36,098 nt of DNA from an uncultured Bacteroidota bacterium. GTDB lineage: Bacteria; Bacteroidota; Bacteroidia; Bacteroidales; CG2-30-32-10. A model generated the notes under the pieces. It had not been told where the DNA came from. It did not search any database and saw only the letters and a list, made by a program, of their open reading frames with translations. The translations under genes and the position numbers were made by a program. Below are positions 1 to 6,345 of the stretch, piece by piece. The stretch covers positions 1 to 36,098 of the forward strand of contig CAINEZ010000045.1 of NCBI GenBank assembly GCA_903847905.1. The letters run 5' to 3'. Positions within the stretch are counted from its first letter, which is position 1, and the number at the start of each line of letters is the position of its first letter.

Positions 1-1
1 A

Positions 2-103
2 TCTCTGCTTGACAAAACTCCTGTAAAAGAGCTGTTTATAAAAATAGATTACAAAGATGTCAAAGAACTATATAATAACCAGCTGTCAATCAACTTGTTT
101 TAA
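2..103 (+). CDS. C-terminal end of an unidentified protein (5' truncated by window edge)
   Basis: One frame is open from the window edge to a TAA at 101-103 and gives 33 residues ending in NNQLSINLF. The mix of charged and hydrophobic residues (KELFIKIDYKDVKELY) looks like ordinary protein. It is too short to assign a family. It converges on the minus-strand genes that follow. No start is visible, so it is annotated as a 3' fragment. Confidence 0.5.
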   Translation, partial: SLLDKTPVKELFIKIDYKDVKELYNNQLSINLF

Positions 104-123
104 GTGGACAGCAATGAATATTT

Positions 124-144
124 TTATTTATTATTAATAAATAA
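124..144. terminator. AT-only inverted repeat between convergent genes
   Basis: Nine-base arms TTATTTATT (124-132) and AATAAATAA (136-144) flank a 3-nt loop. The element lies between the plus-strand fragment ending at 103 and the minus-strand gene ending at 155. The position suits a bidirectional terminator, but a stem of only A-T pairs is weak and may be chance in such AT-rich DNA. Confidence 0.25.
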
Positions 145-154
145 TACACATAAT

Positions 155-304
155 TTATTTTGATAATTTTTTATTAAAAATTATCGTGACTAGCACAATC
201 AATCCGGCTAGTACTAGAAGCACATGAACAAATTCGGTTGGTTTAAAAACAATTATCCAAATTACTATAAGTAGTCCGGCAATTATATAAAGTAAATTTT
301 TCAT
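155..304 (-). CDS. Small Lmo0937-type membrane protein
   Basis: A 49-residue protein starting MKNLLYIIAGLLIVIWII and ending IIFNKKLSK. It has two hydrophobic segments, about residues 4-20 and 26-43, separated by a short KPTEF linker. Size, the NLLY start and the HVLLVLAGLIVLV second helix resemble the Lmo0937/DUF5670 family of tiny membrane proteins of unknown function. That assignment is from memory of the family pattern, not a search. The start ATG lies 20 nt after the stop of the barrel-protein gene, so both probably share the promoter element at 1003-1070. A role in envelope stress is inference only. Confidence 0.7.
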   Translation of the reverse strand: MKNLLYIIAGLLIVIWIIVFKPTEFVHVLLVLAGLIVLVTIIFNKKLSK

Positions 305-324
305 GTTTTTCAGATCTATAATAA

Positions 325-942
325 TTAATGAATAGCCAGACCAATAGTTGAAACACCGGTTGACAGGTCAAGGAATATTCCAATCGCTTTATTTATGTGG
401 TATTCTGTTCCTGCATGTATATCAAGAAATAAAGGACTTGCATTTTGGTAGTAATTTCTATCGCCATAATAACCGTTATCCCATCTTGAATTTACTATTG
501 CAAATCCTAATGAACCTGCCAGGTAAAAATCCCAGTCTGAATTTGCTTCGAGTAACTGATCAAAATAGTAAGTGCCTTTAACACCTATCGGGATAACCGT
601 TTCGTGATAGTAATAATATTTATAAGGGTTATCATGGTTACCCCAATAATATTCGTTTTTGTATGAATAAAAACTAACAAAAGGAGCTAACGTAAAATTC
701 TTTAACACATCAAATTCATAGTCGATATGAAAAACAGGCATATCATGCCCAACATATCCATAATAGCCAGAATAACCGCCAATGCCTAAGCCTAAGTTTA
801 AGGTTTTCCCAAATTTTTCCGAAGAATAATTCGATGATGATGTTGTAGTAGTAGTTGTAACTGTTGTTGTTGTTTGTTGAGCATAGATATTAAAACTTAA
901 TACCGATGAGAAGAACAGCGAAATGATAAATGTTTTTTTCAT
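325..942 (-). CDS. Secreted outer-membrane beta-barrel-like protein
   Basis: 205 residues from the ATG at 942. The frame is open further upstream, but MKKTFIISLFFSSVLSF is a classic signal peptide, probably cleaved after IYAQ, so this start is preferred. A threonine/serine-rich stretch (about residues 24-42) follows. The rest alternates hydrophobic and polar residues with much Tyr and Gly (GIGGYSGYYGYVGHD, FVSFYSYKNEYYW, HAGTEYHINKAIGIFLDLS), as expected of a small 8-strand outer-membrane barrel. No enzymatic motif is visible. It is first in a probable two-gene operon with the small membrane protein, and the 68-nt promoter element ends 61 nt before its start. Function is unknown; a porin-like or structural envelope role is inferred. 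Confidence 0.75.
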   Translation of the reverse strand: MKKTFIISLFFSSVLSFNIYAQQTTTTVTTTTTTSSSNYSSEKFGKTLNLGLGIGGYSGYYGYVGHDMPVFHIDYEFDVLKNFTLAPFVSFYSYKNEYYWGNHDNPYKYYYYHETVIPIGVKGTYYFDQLLEANSDWDFYLAGSLGFAIVNSRWDNGYYGDRNYYQNASPLFLDIHAGTEYHINKAIGIFLDLSTGVSTIGLAIH

Positions 943-1002
943 GATTTTTATTTTTAAAATTCCAGCAACTGGCAGGACAGGTGTGAATAAATTTTCACGA
1001 TA

Positions 1003-1070
1003 CAAAGGTGAGTACATAAATTCAGGAAGGTGTTACATAATTCAGGAAAAGAGTTACATCATTCACACAC
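1003..1070 (-). promoter_or_regulatory. 68-nt promoter-like element, copy A
   Basis: Read on the minus strand it begins GTGTGTGAATGATGTAAC and ends CACCTTTG, close to the Bacteroidota -7 box TAnnTTTG. It contains three half-site-like units: GTTACATCATTCA (1053-1065), GTTACATAATTCA (1032-1044) and GTACATAAATTCA (1012-1024), written on the plus strand. They are spaced 21 and 20 bp apart, about two helical turns. Copies B (5245-5312) and C (4643-4710) align with it without gaps. No good -33 box is seen, which suggests activator dependence. Its target is the barrel-protein gene starting at 942. Confidence 0.7.
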
Positions 1071-1155
1071 TTGTCTGTGGTATAATTTCGAAAGGGGGCA
1101 ATATACGGCGAGAAAGGTTATTATGTAATAAACATGATAAAATCTTGCATTTATT

Positions 1156-1229
1156 AAGTCCCAAATACCAAGAGGGCTTATACGCGCAGGACTTGGTCCC
1201 GATAATTATCGGGATGAGATTTGGAACTT
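1156..1229 (-). other. Potential three-way-junction structure in a gene-free stretch
   Basis: The 943-1303 gap holds promoter copy A and this structure. Outer arms 1156-1166 and 1219-1229 pair over 11 positions; the one mismatch becomes a G-U pair in a minus-strand transcript. Inside are two adjacent hairpins: ACCAAG (1167-1172) with CTTGGT (1192-1197), and the perfect palindrome CCCGATAATTATCGGG (1198-1213). It follows the receiver gene on the same strand, so it could fold in that 3' untranslated region, or it may be a repeat remnant. Confidence 0.4.
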
Positions 1230-1303
1230 GGGCTTTGCGTCTTTTTTTATAATGTATAATGCTGAAATTCCTGCCTTCCGTCAAGCAAGTATCACGTTCA
1301 GCA

Positions 1304-1738
1304 CTACATTCTTTCCATATACCAATTCAGTTCCTTTTCCATTTTTTGGTAACGGAAAATTGTAGTGATGATTTTTTGTAAGCGTATGAATGCGGTTTCG
1401 CTTTTTACTACATAATCAAAAGCCCTGTGATGCATACAGTTTATTGCCACATCAATTTTATCCTGACCTGATAGCATCACTACGGGAATATCCGGATTAT
1501 AAGCTTTTATTTTATCTAATGTTTCTATTCCGTTCATGGCGTTTTTATCAATGCCGTCAAGAAGATAATCTAAAATGATTACATCAGGGGAGTGCGATAA
1601 ATTCTCCATGCAAAGTTCTCCTGTTGCATAAGTTTCAATGGCAAAATCAGCGTGCTGGAGAAATTCCATTTCTAATGATTTTAAAAAAACGGCATCGTCA
1701 TCCACCAGGAAAAGTTTTATTTTATTTTCATTTTTCAT
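1304..1738 (-). CDS. Stand-alone response regulator receiver (CheY-like)
   Basis: 144 residues that are essentially one receiver domain. The acidic pocket is D13-D15 (LVDDDAVFL), the phospho-acceptor is D57 (VIILDYLLDG), the switch Ser is S90 (VVMLSGQD) and the conserved Lys is K112 (DYVVKSE). The last 25 residues form a short charged helix, and there is no DNA-binding or enzymatic output domain. The ATG at 1738 lies inside the end of the hybrid kinase gene (11-nt overlap), which implies translational coupling. It probably receives phosphate from the kinase's C-terminal Hpt domain and signals by protein contact; that partnership is inferred from gene order. Confidence 0.9.
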   Translation of the reverse strand: MKNENKIKLFLVDDDAVFLKSLEMEFLQHADFAIETYATGELCMENLSHSPDVIILDYLLDGIDKNAMNGIETLDKIKAYNPDIPVVMLSGQDKIDVAINCMHHRAFDYVVKSETAFIRLQKIITTIFRYQKMEKELNWYMERM

Positions 1739-4002
1739 TTTTAGTGTTTTTAATCATATTAAATTCTTCTTGTAACTCCATACATGCCTGCGCACATACG
1801 TCCTCAAGTTGCAATACCAATGCAGGTATTCCGTCTGTCTGAAGTTGTGTGCTTGCATATTCCTGAACTTGTTTTGCCATATTTTCAAAATCTGTACTAA
1901 TACCCATTATTGAAAACGAAGGTATCATTTTATGTACTGCCGCGTACAATAATTTCCAATCTTTATCGTGCAAGCTTTTTTTCATTGCGCTAATTAATGG
2001 AGGAGTTTGCTCCAGGTAAAGCGAAATCATTTCCATCATTAATGTAGGATCAGATTTCGTACGGTGGATCAAATAATCAAGATCAATACATTTTGACTTT
2101 TTACTTTTACCGTTTCCATTTTCTTTATGTTCATCTGTTTTTATAATTACTGGTTTCTTTACCAGCCCAAGTATTTTACTGTATAATATTCTTTCGTCAA
2201 CCGGCTTTGCGATGTAATCATTCATGCCAACAGCTTTGCATTTTGCCAGATCAACCGTGGTTACATCGGCAGTTAAAGCTATAATAGGGATTTTAGAATT
2301 CATTTTATTGCGAATGTATTCTGTGGCTTCAAACCCGTTCATTTCAGGCATCTGCAAATCCATCAAAATAATATCGTAAGATTTATTTTGTAATTTTTCG
2401 ATTGCTATTTTCCCGTTGGTGGCGATATCACGTTCAAATCCGAAATCGTCCAATAGGGTTTTCATCAGTAATTGATTAAGCGCAATGTCTTCAACCACCA
2501 ATACTTTTATGTTTTTAATTTCTGTATCCAATTCCACTACTTCTGTTTCTAATTCAGCTTCGGCTTTTGTTTTCAAGAAACTTAATTTAAAACTAAAAGT
2601 TGAGCCCTTACCTATTTTACTTTTTACATTAATGCTTCCACCCTGCGGTTCTACTAATTGCTTAACAATGGAAAGCCCTAAACCCGTGCCCCCATATATC
2701 CTTGAAGTGCCGCTGGTTGCCTGACGGAAAGTTTCAAAAATATCTTCTAATTTACTTTCCGCTATTCCAATTCCTGTATCAGTAACTGCAAATTCGATGG
2801 TTGCTTTCTCTTCATCTTCATTCAACAAACGAACGCTAACAGTAATTTTTCCTTCTGTTGTAAACTTAACTGCATTACTCACAAGATTTAAAATAATCTG
2901 GTGCAAGCGTACGGGGTCGCCAACCAATACTTCAGGAATTTTATTATCGTATTCTTTAACTAATTCTAAATTTTTTTCCTGAATTTTTGTCTCAAACAAA
3001 TGAAGCATGGCTGATATTGATAACGCCATTTTAAAAGGTGTTTGCTCAAATAACATTTTTCCTGCATCTACTTTTGCCAGATCGAGTATGTCGTTAATGA
3101 GTACGATCAATGCGTCGCCACTCATTTTTATGGCTGTTAAATATTCTTTTTGTTTTGCTGAAAGATCTGTTTTTAATACCACTTTTGTAAATCCGATAAT
3201 CGCATTCATAGGAGTGCGAATTTCATGACTCATGTTCGATAAAAACTGCTGTTTAGCTTTCACAGCATTTTCTGCTATTAATGCGGCGCTTTGGGCTTTA
3301 CTTTTTTCCTCTTCTGCAATCGCTGTTGCTAACTCAGCAAATACTTTCGCCTCCAGCATTTCTTTTTCTATTCTTTTTTGTTCAGTAACATCTCTCGCCA
3401 CTACAACTGCACCGAGCACATTACCTTTTTCATCTTTATAAACCGAACCGTTAAACAACACGTCTGTTAACTTGCCATCCCTTATGGTTAGTGGATAATC
3501 TACCACAAAACCTTTTGCAAATACTTCCTGGTAAACTTCACGGGCTTTTTGTGAATCGGTAAAATAATCAAAAAAGTCAGTGCCTGTAAGTTTTTCATGA
3601 GTCATCTCCGTAATGTTAGCAAATGCTTTATTCATATCAGTTATCTTGCCTTCGTTACTTATGGTAACCAATGGATCGCGGCTCGCTTCAATAAGACTAC
3701 GGGCATAGTTAGCAACGATTAACTCTGCTGCACGTTTTTCTTTCTCTTCGTTTTGAAATGCAAGTTCTTTGTCAGCAATGATTAACTCTGCTGCACGTTT
3801 TTTTTTCTCTCCGGTTTGAAAGACAAGTTCTTTGTTCGCAATGCTTAGCTCTGCTGCACGTTTTTTTTTTCTCTCTGGTTTGAAAGACAAGTTCTTTGTT
3901 GGCAATACTTAATTCCGCTGCACGTTTTTCTTTCTCTTTGTTTTGAAAAGCAAGTTCTTTACGAGCAATTATCAACTCCTCTTTATCAGATTTTTTTATC
4001 AT
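1728..4002 (-). CDS. Hybrid sensor histidine kinase (coiled coil-PAS-HisKA-HATPase-REC-Hpt), frame broken near its 5' end
   Basis: From the ATG at 4002 the protein begins MIKKSDKEELIIARKEL, then four 21-residue coiled-coil repeats. The frame is lost in a run of ten A (minus strand, 3861-3870); with nine A, as in the next repeat, it stays open to 1728 and gives 757 residues. Domains follow: PAS (LIEASRDPLVTISNEGKITD), HisKA with the phospho-His in SHEIRTPMNAIIGF (about residue 259), HATPase with LVSNAVKF, DTGIGI and GGTGLGLSI, a receiver with Asp in ILMDLQMPEMNG (about 547), and an Hpt with VHKMIPSFSIMG (about 690). There is no membrane segment, so it is likely cytoplasmic. It starts 12 nt after the AraC-type gene and overlaps the receiver gene by 11 nt, so the three form an operon. 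The broken frame may be real decay, phase variation or a sequencing error. Confidence 0.85.
3714..3966 (-). repeat. Four tandem 63-bp repeats coding a 21-residue coiled-coil unit
   Basis: Four copies of a unit of the form A[NDR]KEL[VA]FQ[TN]xEKxKRAAEL[SI][IV] lie head to tail: 3966-3904, 3903-3840 (64 nt, carrying the extra base), 3839-3777 and 3776-3714. Twenty-one residues equal three heptads, so copy-number change would lengthen the helix without breaking its register. Such repeats upstream of PAS domains are known from other hybrid kinases. Confidence 0.85.
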
Positions 4003-4014
4003 AATTATAAGTTT

Positions 4015-4614
4015 TCAATTTAATTTAACCTGACTGCCGTCAGGCAGGTTTCCAATTTCTTCTATCGGGCTTCGCCTTTTATCCTTCAATTGTTTAAAAT
4101 GAGAAGGTGAGAGCCCTGTAACTTTTTTAAATTGATTAGATAAATGAGCAACACTGCTGTAATTCATTTTCCATGCAATTTCTGTAATATTTAATTCATC
4201 ATAAATAATCAATTCTTTTATCCTTTCAATTTTGTGAGAAATGATGAATTGCTCAATAGTAGTTCCTTGTACTTCTGAAAATAAATTTGCCAGGTAAGTA
4301 TAATCGTGATTTAATTTTTTACTTAAAAAATCGGAAAAGTTTATTTTTATTATTTCGTCATTTGTATGGTGAACCATTTCAATAATTGTATTTTTTATTT
4401 TTTCAATCAATACAGCTCTCTTGTCGTCCATTAATTCAAGTCCTGAGTTGAGTAAAGCAATTTTTACCTGCTCTCGCTGTTCCGCAGAAATGTTTTCCAT
4501 TATCTCCACTTCACCTAAATCTACAACAATAAAATGCAGTCCAAGTTTTTTTAACTCTTCTTTCACCGCCATTTTACAGCGGTTACTTACCATGTATTTA
4601 ATGTATAATTTCAA
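4015..4614 (-). CDS. AraC-type regulator with HMA-like N-terminal domain, paralogue 1
   Basis: 199 residues from TTG at 4614. Residues 1-65 (KLYIKYMVSNRCKMAVKEEL ... VVDLGEVEI ... LLNSGLELMDD) match the pattern of a heavy-metal-associated ferredoxin-like fold, but the usual MxCxxC reads MVSNRC, with the first Cys replaced by Ser. Residues about 95-185 are a double helix-turn-helix of the AraC type (YLANLFSEVQGTTIEQFI; ITEIAWKMNYSSVAHLSNQFKKVTGLSPSHF). TTG is preferred over the ATG seven codons later because KLYIKY is conserved with the paralogue through synonymous changes. The C-terminal LPDGSQ is encoded by a dispersed GC palindrome. It heads the operon with the hybrid kinase and receiver, behind promoter copy C. 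The ligand is unknown. Confidence 0.85.
   Translation of the reverse strand: MKLYIKYMVSNRCKMAVKEELKKLGLHFIVVDLGEVEIMENISAEQREQVKIALLNSGLELMDDKRAVLIEKIKNTIIEMVHHTNDEIIKINFSDFLSKKLNHDYTYLANLFSEVQGTTIEQFIISHKIERIKELIIYDELNITEIAWKMNYSSVAHLSNQFKKVTGLSPSHFKQLKDKRRSPIEEIGNLPDGSQVKLN
4029..4048. repeat. GC-rich dispersed palindrome overlapping a gene end
   Basis: CCTGACTGCCGTCAGGCAGG is an imperfect palindrome related to those at 6089-6109, 10397-10417 and 29611-29630. Here it lies within the last codons of the AraC-type gene and encodes LPDGSQ, which the paralogue lacks. Confidence 0.6.
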
Positions 4615-4642
4615 ATAAATAATTTGTTTAAACAAATGATTA

Positions 4643-4710
4643 CAAAGTTGCGCAGCTTTTTATTGAAAAGTGTTATACAATTAAAGAGAAAAATTGTATA
4701 ATTCACACAT
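4643..4710 (-). promoter_or_regulatory. 68-nt promoter-like element, copy C
   Basis: On the minus strand it runs from ATGTGTGAATTATACAAT to CAACTTTG. The half-site-like units, on the plus strand, are ATTGTATAATTCA (4693-4705) and GTTATACAATTAA (4672-4684), 21 bp apart. The distance from the inner unit to the TTTG box equals that in copies A and B. The box ends 29 nt before the TTG start of AraC-type gene 1, so it probably drives the regulator-kinase-receiver operon. Confidence 0.7.
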
Positions 4711-4804
4711 TGTGCCAATGTGGCATCTGTAATAATATTTTATATGTGAAATATTTTTCTTTTTTGATTAAGCAATCAACCTGGTTTATGAAGGAAAAGC
4801 AGAG

Positions 4805-4981
4805 TTATAAAACTTCTTTTATTTCTTCAAAATGAGTATGATAAAAATTGTCTATAACCCATGATTTAAACTTACATAGTTCTTCACGATGCAAGTAACT
4901 AATTGACTTAATCAGTTCTTTCTTGAACAACTCATTATTAAAACTTACTTTTTGAAGAATTACTTTTTCATATTCAAACAT
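4805..4981 (-). CDS. Small conserved-looking protein, 58 residues
   Basis: ATG at 4981 to TAA at 4805. The product begins MFEYEKVILQKVSFNNELF and ends HFEEIKEVL. It is soluble, charged and helical, with one Cys and one Trp and no signal peptide or membrane segment. Composition and codon use look like a true gene rather than a chance frame. It resembles short Bacteroidota hypothetical proteins starting MFxYEK that I recall, but I cannot name a function. Promoter copy B lies 264 nt upstream, with a hairpin element (5023-5214) in between. It sits between the two AraC-type genes, in the same direction. Confidence 0.6.
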   Translation of the reverse strand: MFEYEKVILQKVSFNNELFKKELIKSISYLHREELCKFKSWVIDNFYHTHFEEIKEVL

Positions 4982-5022
4982 AATTGATGGTTTTTTATAA
5001 TTAATATTTGGAAAATAAATTA

Positions 5023-5214
5023 TTAGATATTACCAGTTGTGCTATTAACATATAAAAGATTGATTGTCAGACTGATTAATGTCAGCCTGAGTTCATCGAA
5101 GGCTAATAGAAGTCATATTTCGATATGGCTTCGACAGGCTCAGCCTGATATTGCTCAATATGACACTTGATTATTAATCAGTTACTTTTTCAATAGCACA
5201 AGGCGTTAGATATT
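5023..5214. mobile_element. Candidate MITE-like hairpin element with 9-bp target duplication
   Basis: TTAGATATT occurs at 5023-5031 and again at 5206-5214. The 174 bp between them has terminal inverted repeats TTGTGCTATT (5037-5046) and AATAGCACAA (5192-5201), inner inverted ACTGATTAAT (5071-5080) and ATTAATCAGT (5173-5182), and inner arms related to the CTTCGA...CTCAGCCTGA repeat family (5081-5101 and 5129-5148). There is no coding sequence. This fits a non-autonomous transposon. The flank is AT-rich and a third TTAGATATT occurs at 5912-5920, so chance is not excluded. It also fills most of the 4982-5304 gap. Confidence 0.5.
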
Positions 5215-5244
5215 TTTTAAATTGTATGTAAATATATTACAGTG

Positions 5245-5312
5245 CAAAGGAGAGCCCTTTAATTCATGGAAGCATTACACAAAAAAAGAAAATTGTTACA
5301 TCATTCACACAT
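5245..5312 (-). promoter_or_regulatory. 68-nt promoter-like element, copy B
   Basis: On the minus strand it runs from ATGTGTGAATGATGTAAC to CTCCTTTG. GTTACATCATTCACACA (5295-5311) matches copy A exactly over 17 nt (1053-1069). The inner unit at 5274-5286 (ATTACACAAAAAA) is weaker but has the same 21-bp phase. The element overlaps the last codon of AraC-type gene 2. Its nearest downstream gene is the 58-residue protein starting at 4981. Confidence 0.65.
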
Positions 5313-5883
5313 CTGTGCCGATAAGCAGATTATCAAGTGTGTCGCGTTTTTTGTGTTTAAGCTGCTTGTAGAAGGTAGGTGTTAATCCTGTAACTTTCTT
5401 AAATTGTTTGGATAAATGCGATACGCTGCTGTAATTAAGCTTGTAGGATATTTGGGTAAGGTTTAGCTCATCATATAAAAGTAATTCTTTTACCCGTTCT
5501 ATTTTGTGAGCGATAATAAAATGTTCAATGGTGATGCCTGTTACCTCCGAAAATAGGTTGGCGAGGTATGTGTAGTCGTAATGGAGCTTCCCGCTTAGGT
5601 AATCGGAAAAATTTATTTTGGGAAATTCGTCTGCATAATGTACCATCTCAATAATTACATTTTTTATTTTTTCAATCAGAATGGCTTTTTTGTCATCCAT
5701 CAACTCAAGCCCTGATTTCAATAAAGCTATCTTCAATTGGTCACGCTGCTCAGCAGTAATATTCTCTTTAACCTCTACTTCACCTAAATCCACCATGATG
5801 TAATGCAGCCCGAGTTTATCCAGCTCTGACTTCACCATCATTTTGCAGCGAATAGAAACCATATATTTGATGTAGAGTTTCAA
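5305..5883 (-). CDS. AraC-type regulator with HMA-like N-terminal domain, paralogue 2
   Basis: 192 residues from TTG at 5883. It is strongly similar along its whole length to the regulator at 4015-4614: the same KLYIKYMVS start, the VDLGEVEV and LLKSGLELMDDKKA segments, and the same AraC-type helix-turn-helix (YLANLFSEVTGITIEHFI; LTQISYKLNYSSVSHLSKQFKKVTGLTPTFY). The metal-type MxCxxC is again MVSIRC, so the first Cys is missing in both copies. They probably arose by tandem duplication before the intervening small gene was separated or inserted. The stop codon lies inside promoter copy B. The effector is unknown; a degenerate metal sensor or a protein-interaction domain are both possible. Confidence 0.85.
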   Translation of the reverse strand: MKLYIKYMVSIRCKMMVKSELDKLGLHYIMVDLGEVEVKENITAEQRDQLKIALLKSGLELMDDKKAILIEKIKNVIIEMVHYADEFPKINFSDYLSGKLHYDYTYLANLFSEVTGITIEHFIIAHKIERVKELLLYDELNLTQISYKLNYSSVSHLSKQFKKVTGLTPTFYKQLKHKKRDTLDNLLIGTDV

Positions 5884-6345
5884 TTTATTCTTTATTTACA
5901 GTGTATAAGTTTTAGATATTGCCTGTAAGATATTAAAATAATCACAAATAAAAAAAGTAAAAAATAATTTTTTAAAATTCTTTTTTTATTTTCAACAAAT
6001 CAAATATATTGTATTTTTTAATAACTGCTTATCCACTATAAGCAAGTTGACGTTTATTTTAATATTTTGTATCTCTTATTACCACATACCTGCCTGCCGG
6101 CAAGGCAGGGACACAATAGATACATAGTAAAAACACATAGTTTTATTCACAATTACCGATGCAAATAAAGAGTAAGTCTATGCGAAACCTATGTTTCTAT
6201 GATACTCATATGTAGTGAAAATTTATAAAATAAAAGTTTGTTTTTCCAAATTTAAAATTTAATCATAAATACAAATATTTTTTTACTTGCTCGAAGCAGA
6301 TTAAGCAGGCTTTTATATTATCAGAAGTTCATTCGATAGAGTATT
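5884..6345. other. Gene-free stretch with dispersed repeats
   Basis: I see no open frame with protein-like content. It holds the GC palindrome at 6089-6109 (CCTGCCTGCCGGCAAGGCAGG) and imperfect inverted ACATAG/CTATGT stretches at about 6122-6140 and 6178-6210. The promoter of AraC-type gene 2 should lie near 5884-5960, but no clear -7 box is evident; TTTATTTG (5945-5952, minus) is the nearest. Confidence 0.5.

Noticed and set aside
943-1017. N-terminal extension of the barrel protein to 1017
   Set aside because: The signal peptide begins at the ATG at 942, and the extension would overlap the TTTG end of the promoter element.
923-1252. 109-residue plus-strand open frame
   Set aside because: It runs through promoter copy A, the three-way-junction structure and the 5' end of the barrel gene on the opposite strand; composition is not protein-like.
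1728-3905. Start of the hybrid kinase at 3905
   Set aside because: This is a TTG inside the coiled-coil repeat in the shifted frame; MPTKNLSFKPE is repeat DNA read out of frame. The true start is the ATG at 4002 once the poly-A run is corrected.
5912-5920. Third TTAGATATT as a further target duplication
   Set aside because: No partner copy or inverted-repeat element borders it; it is more likely chance in AT-rich DNA, and it lowers confidence in the 5023-5214 element somewhat.
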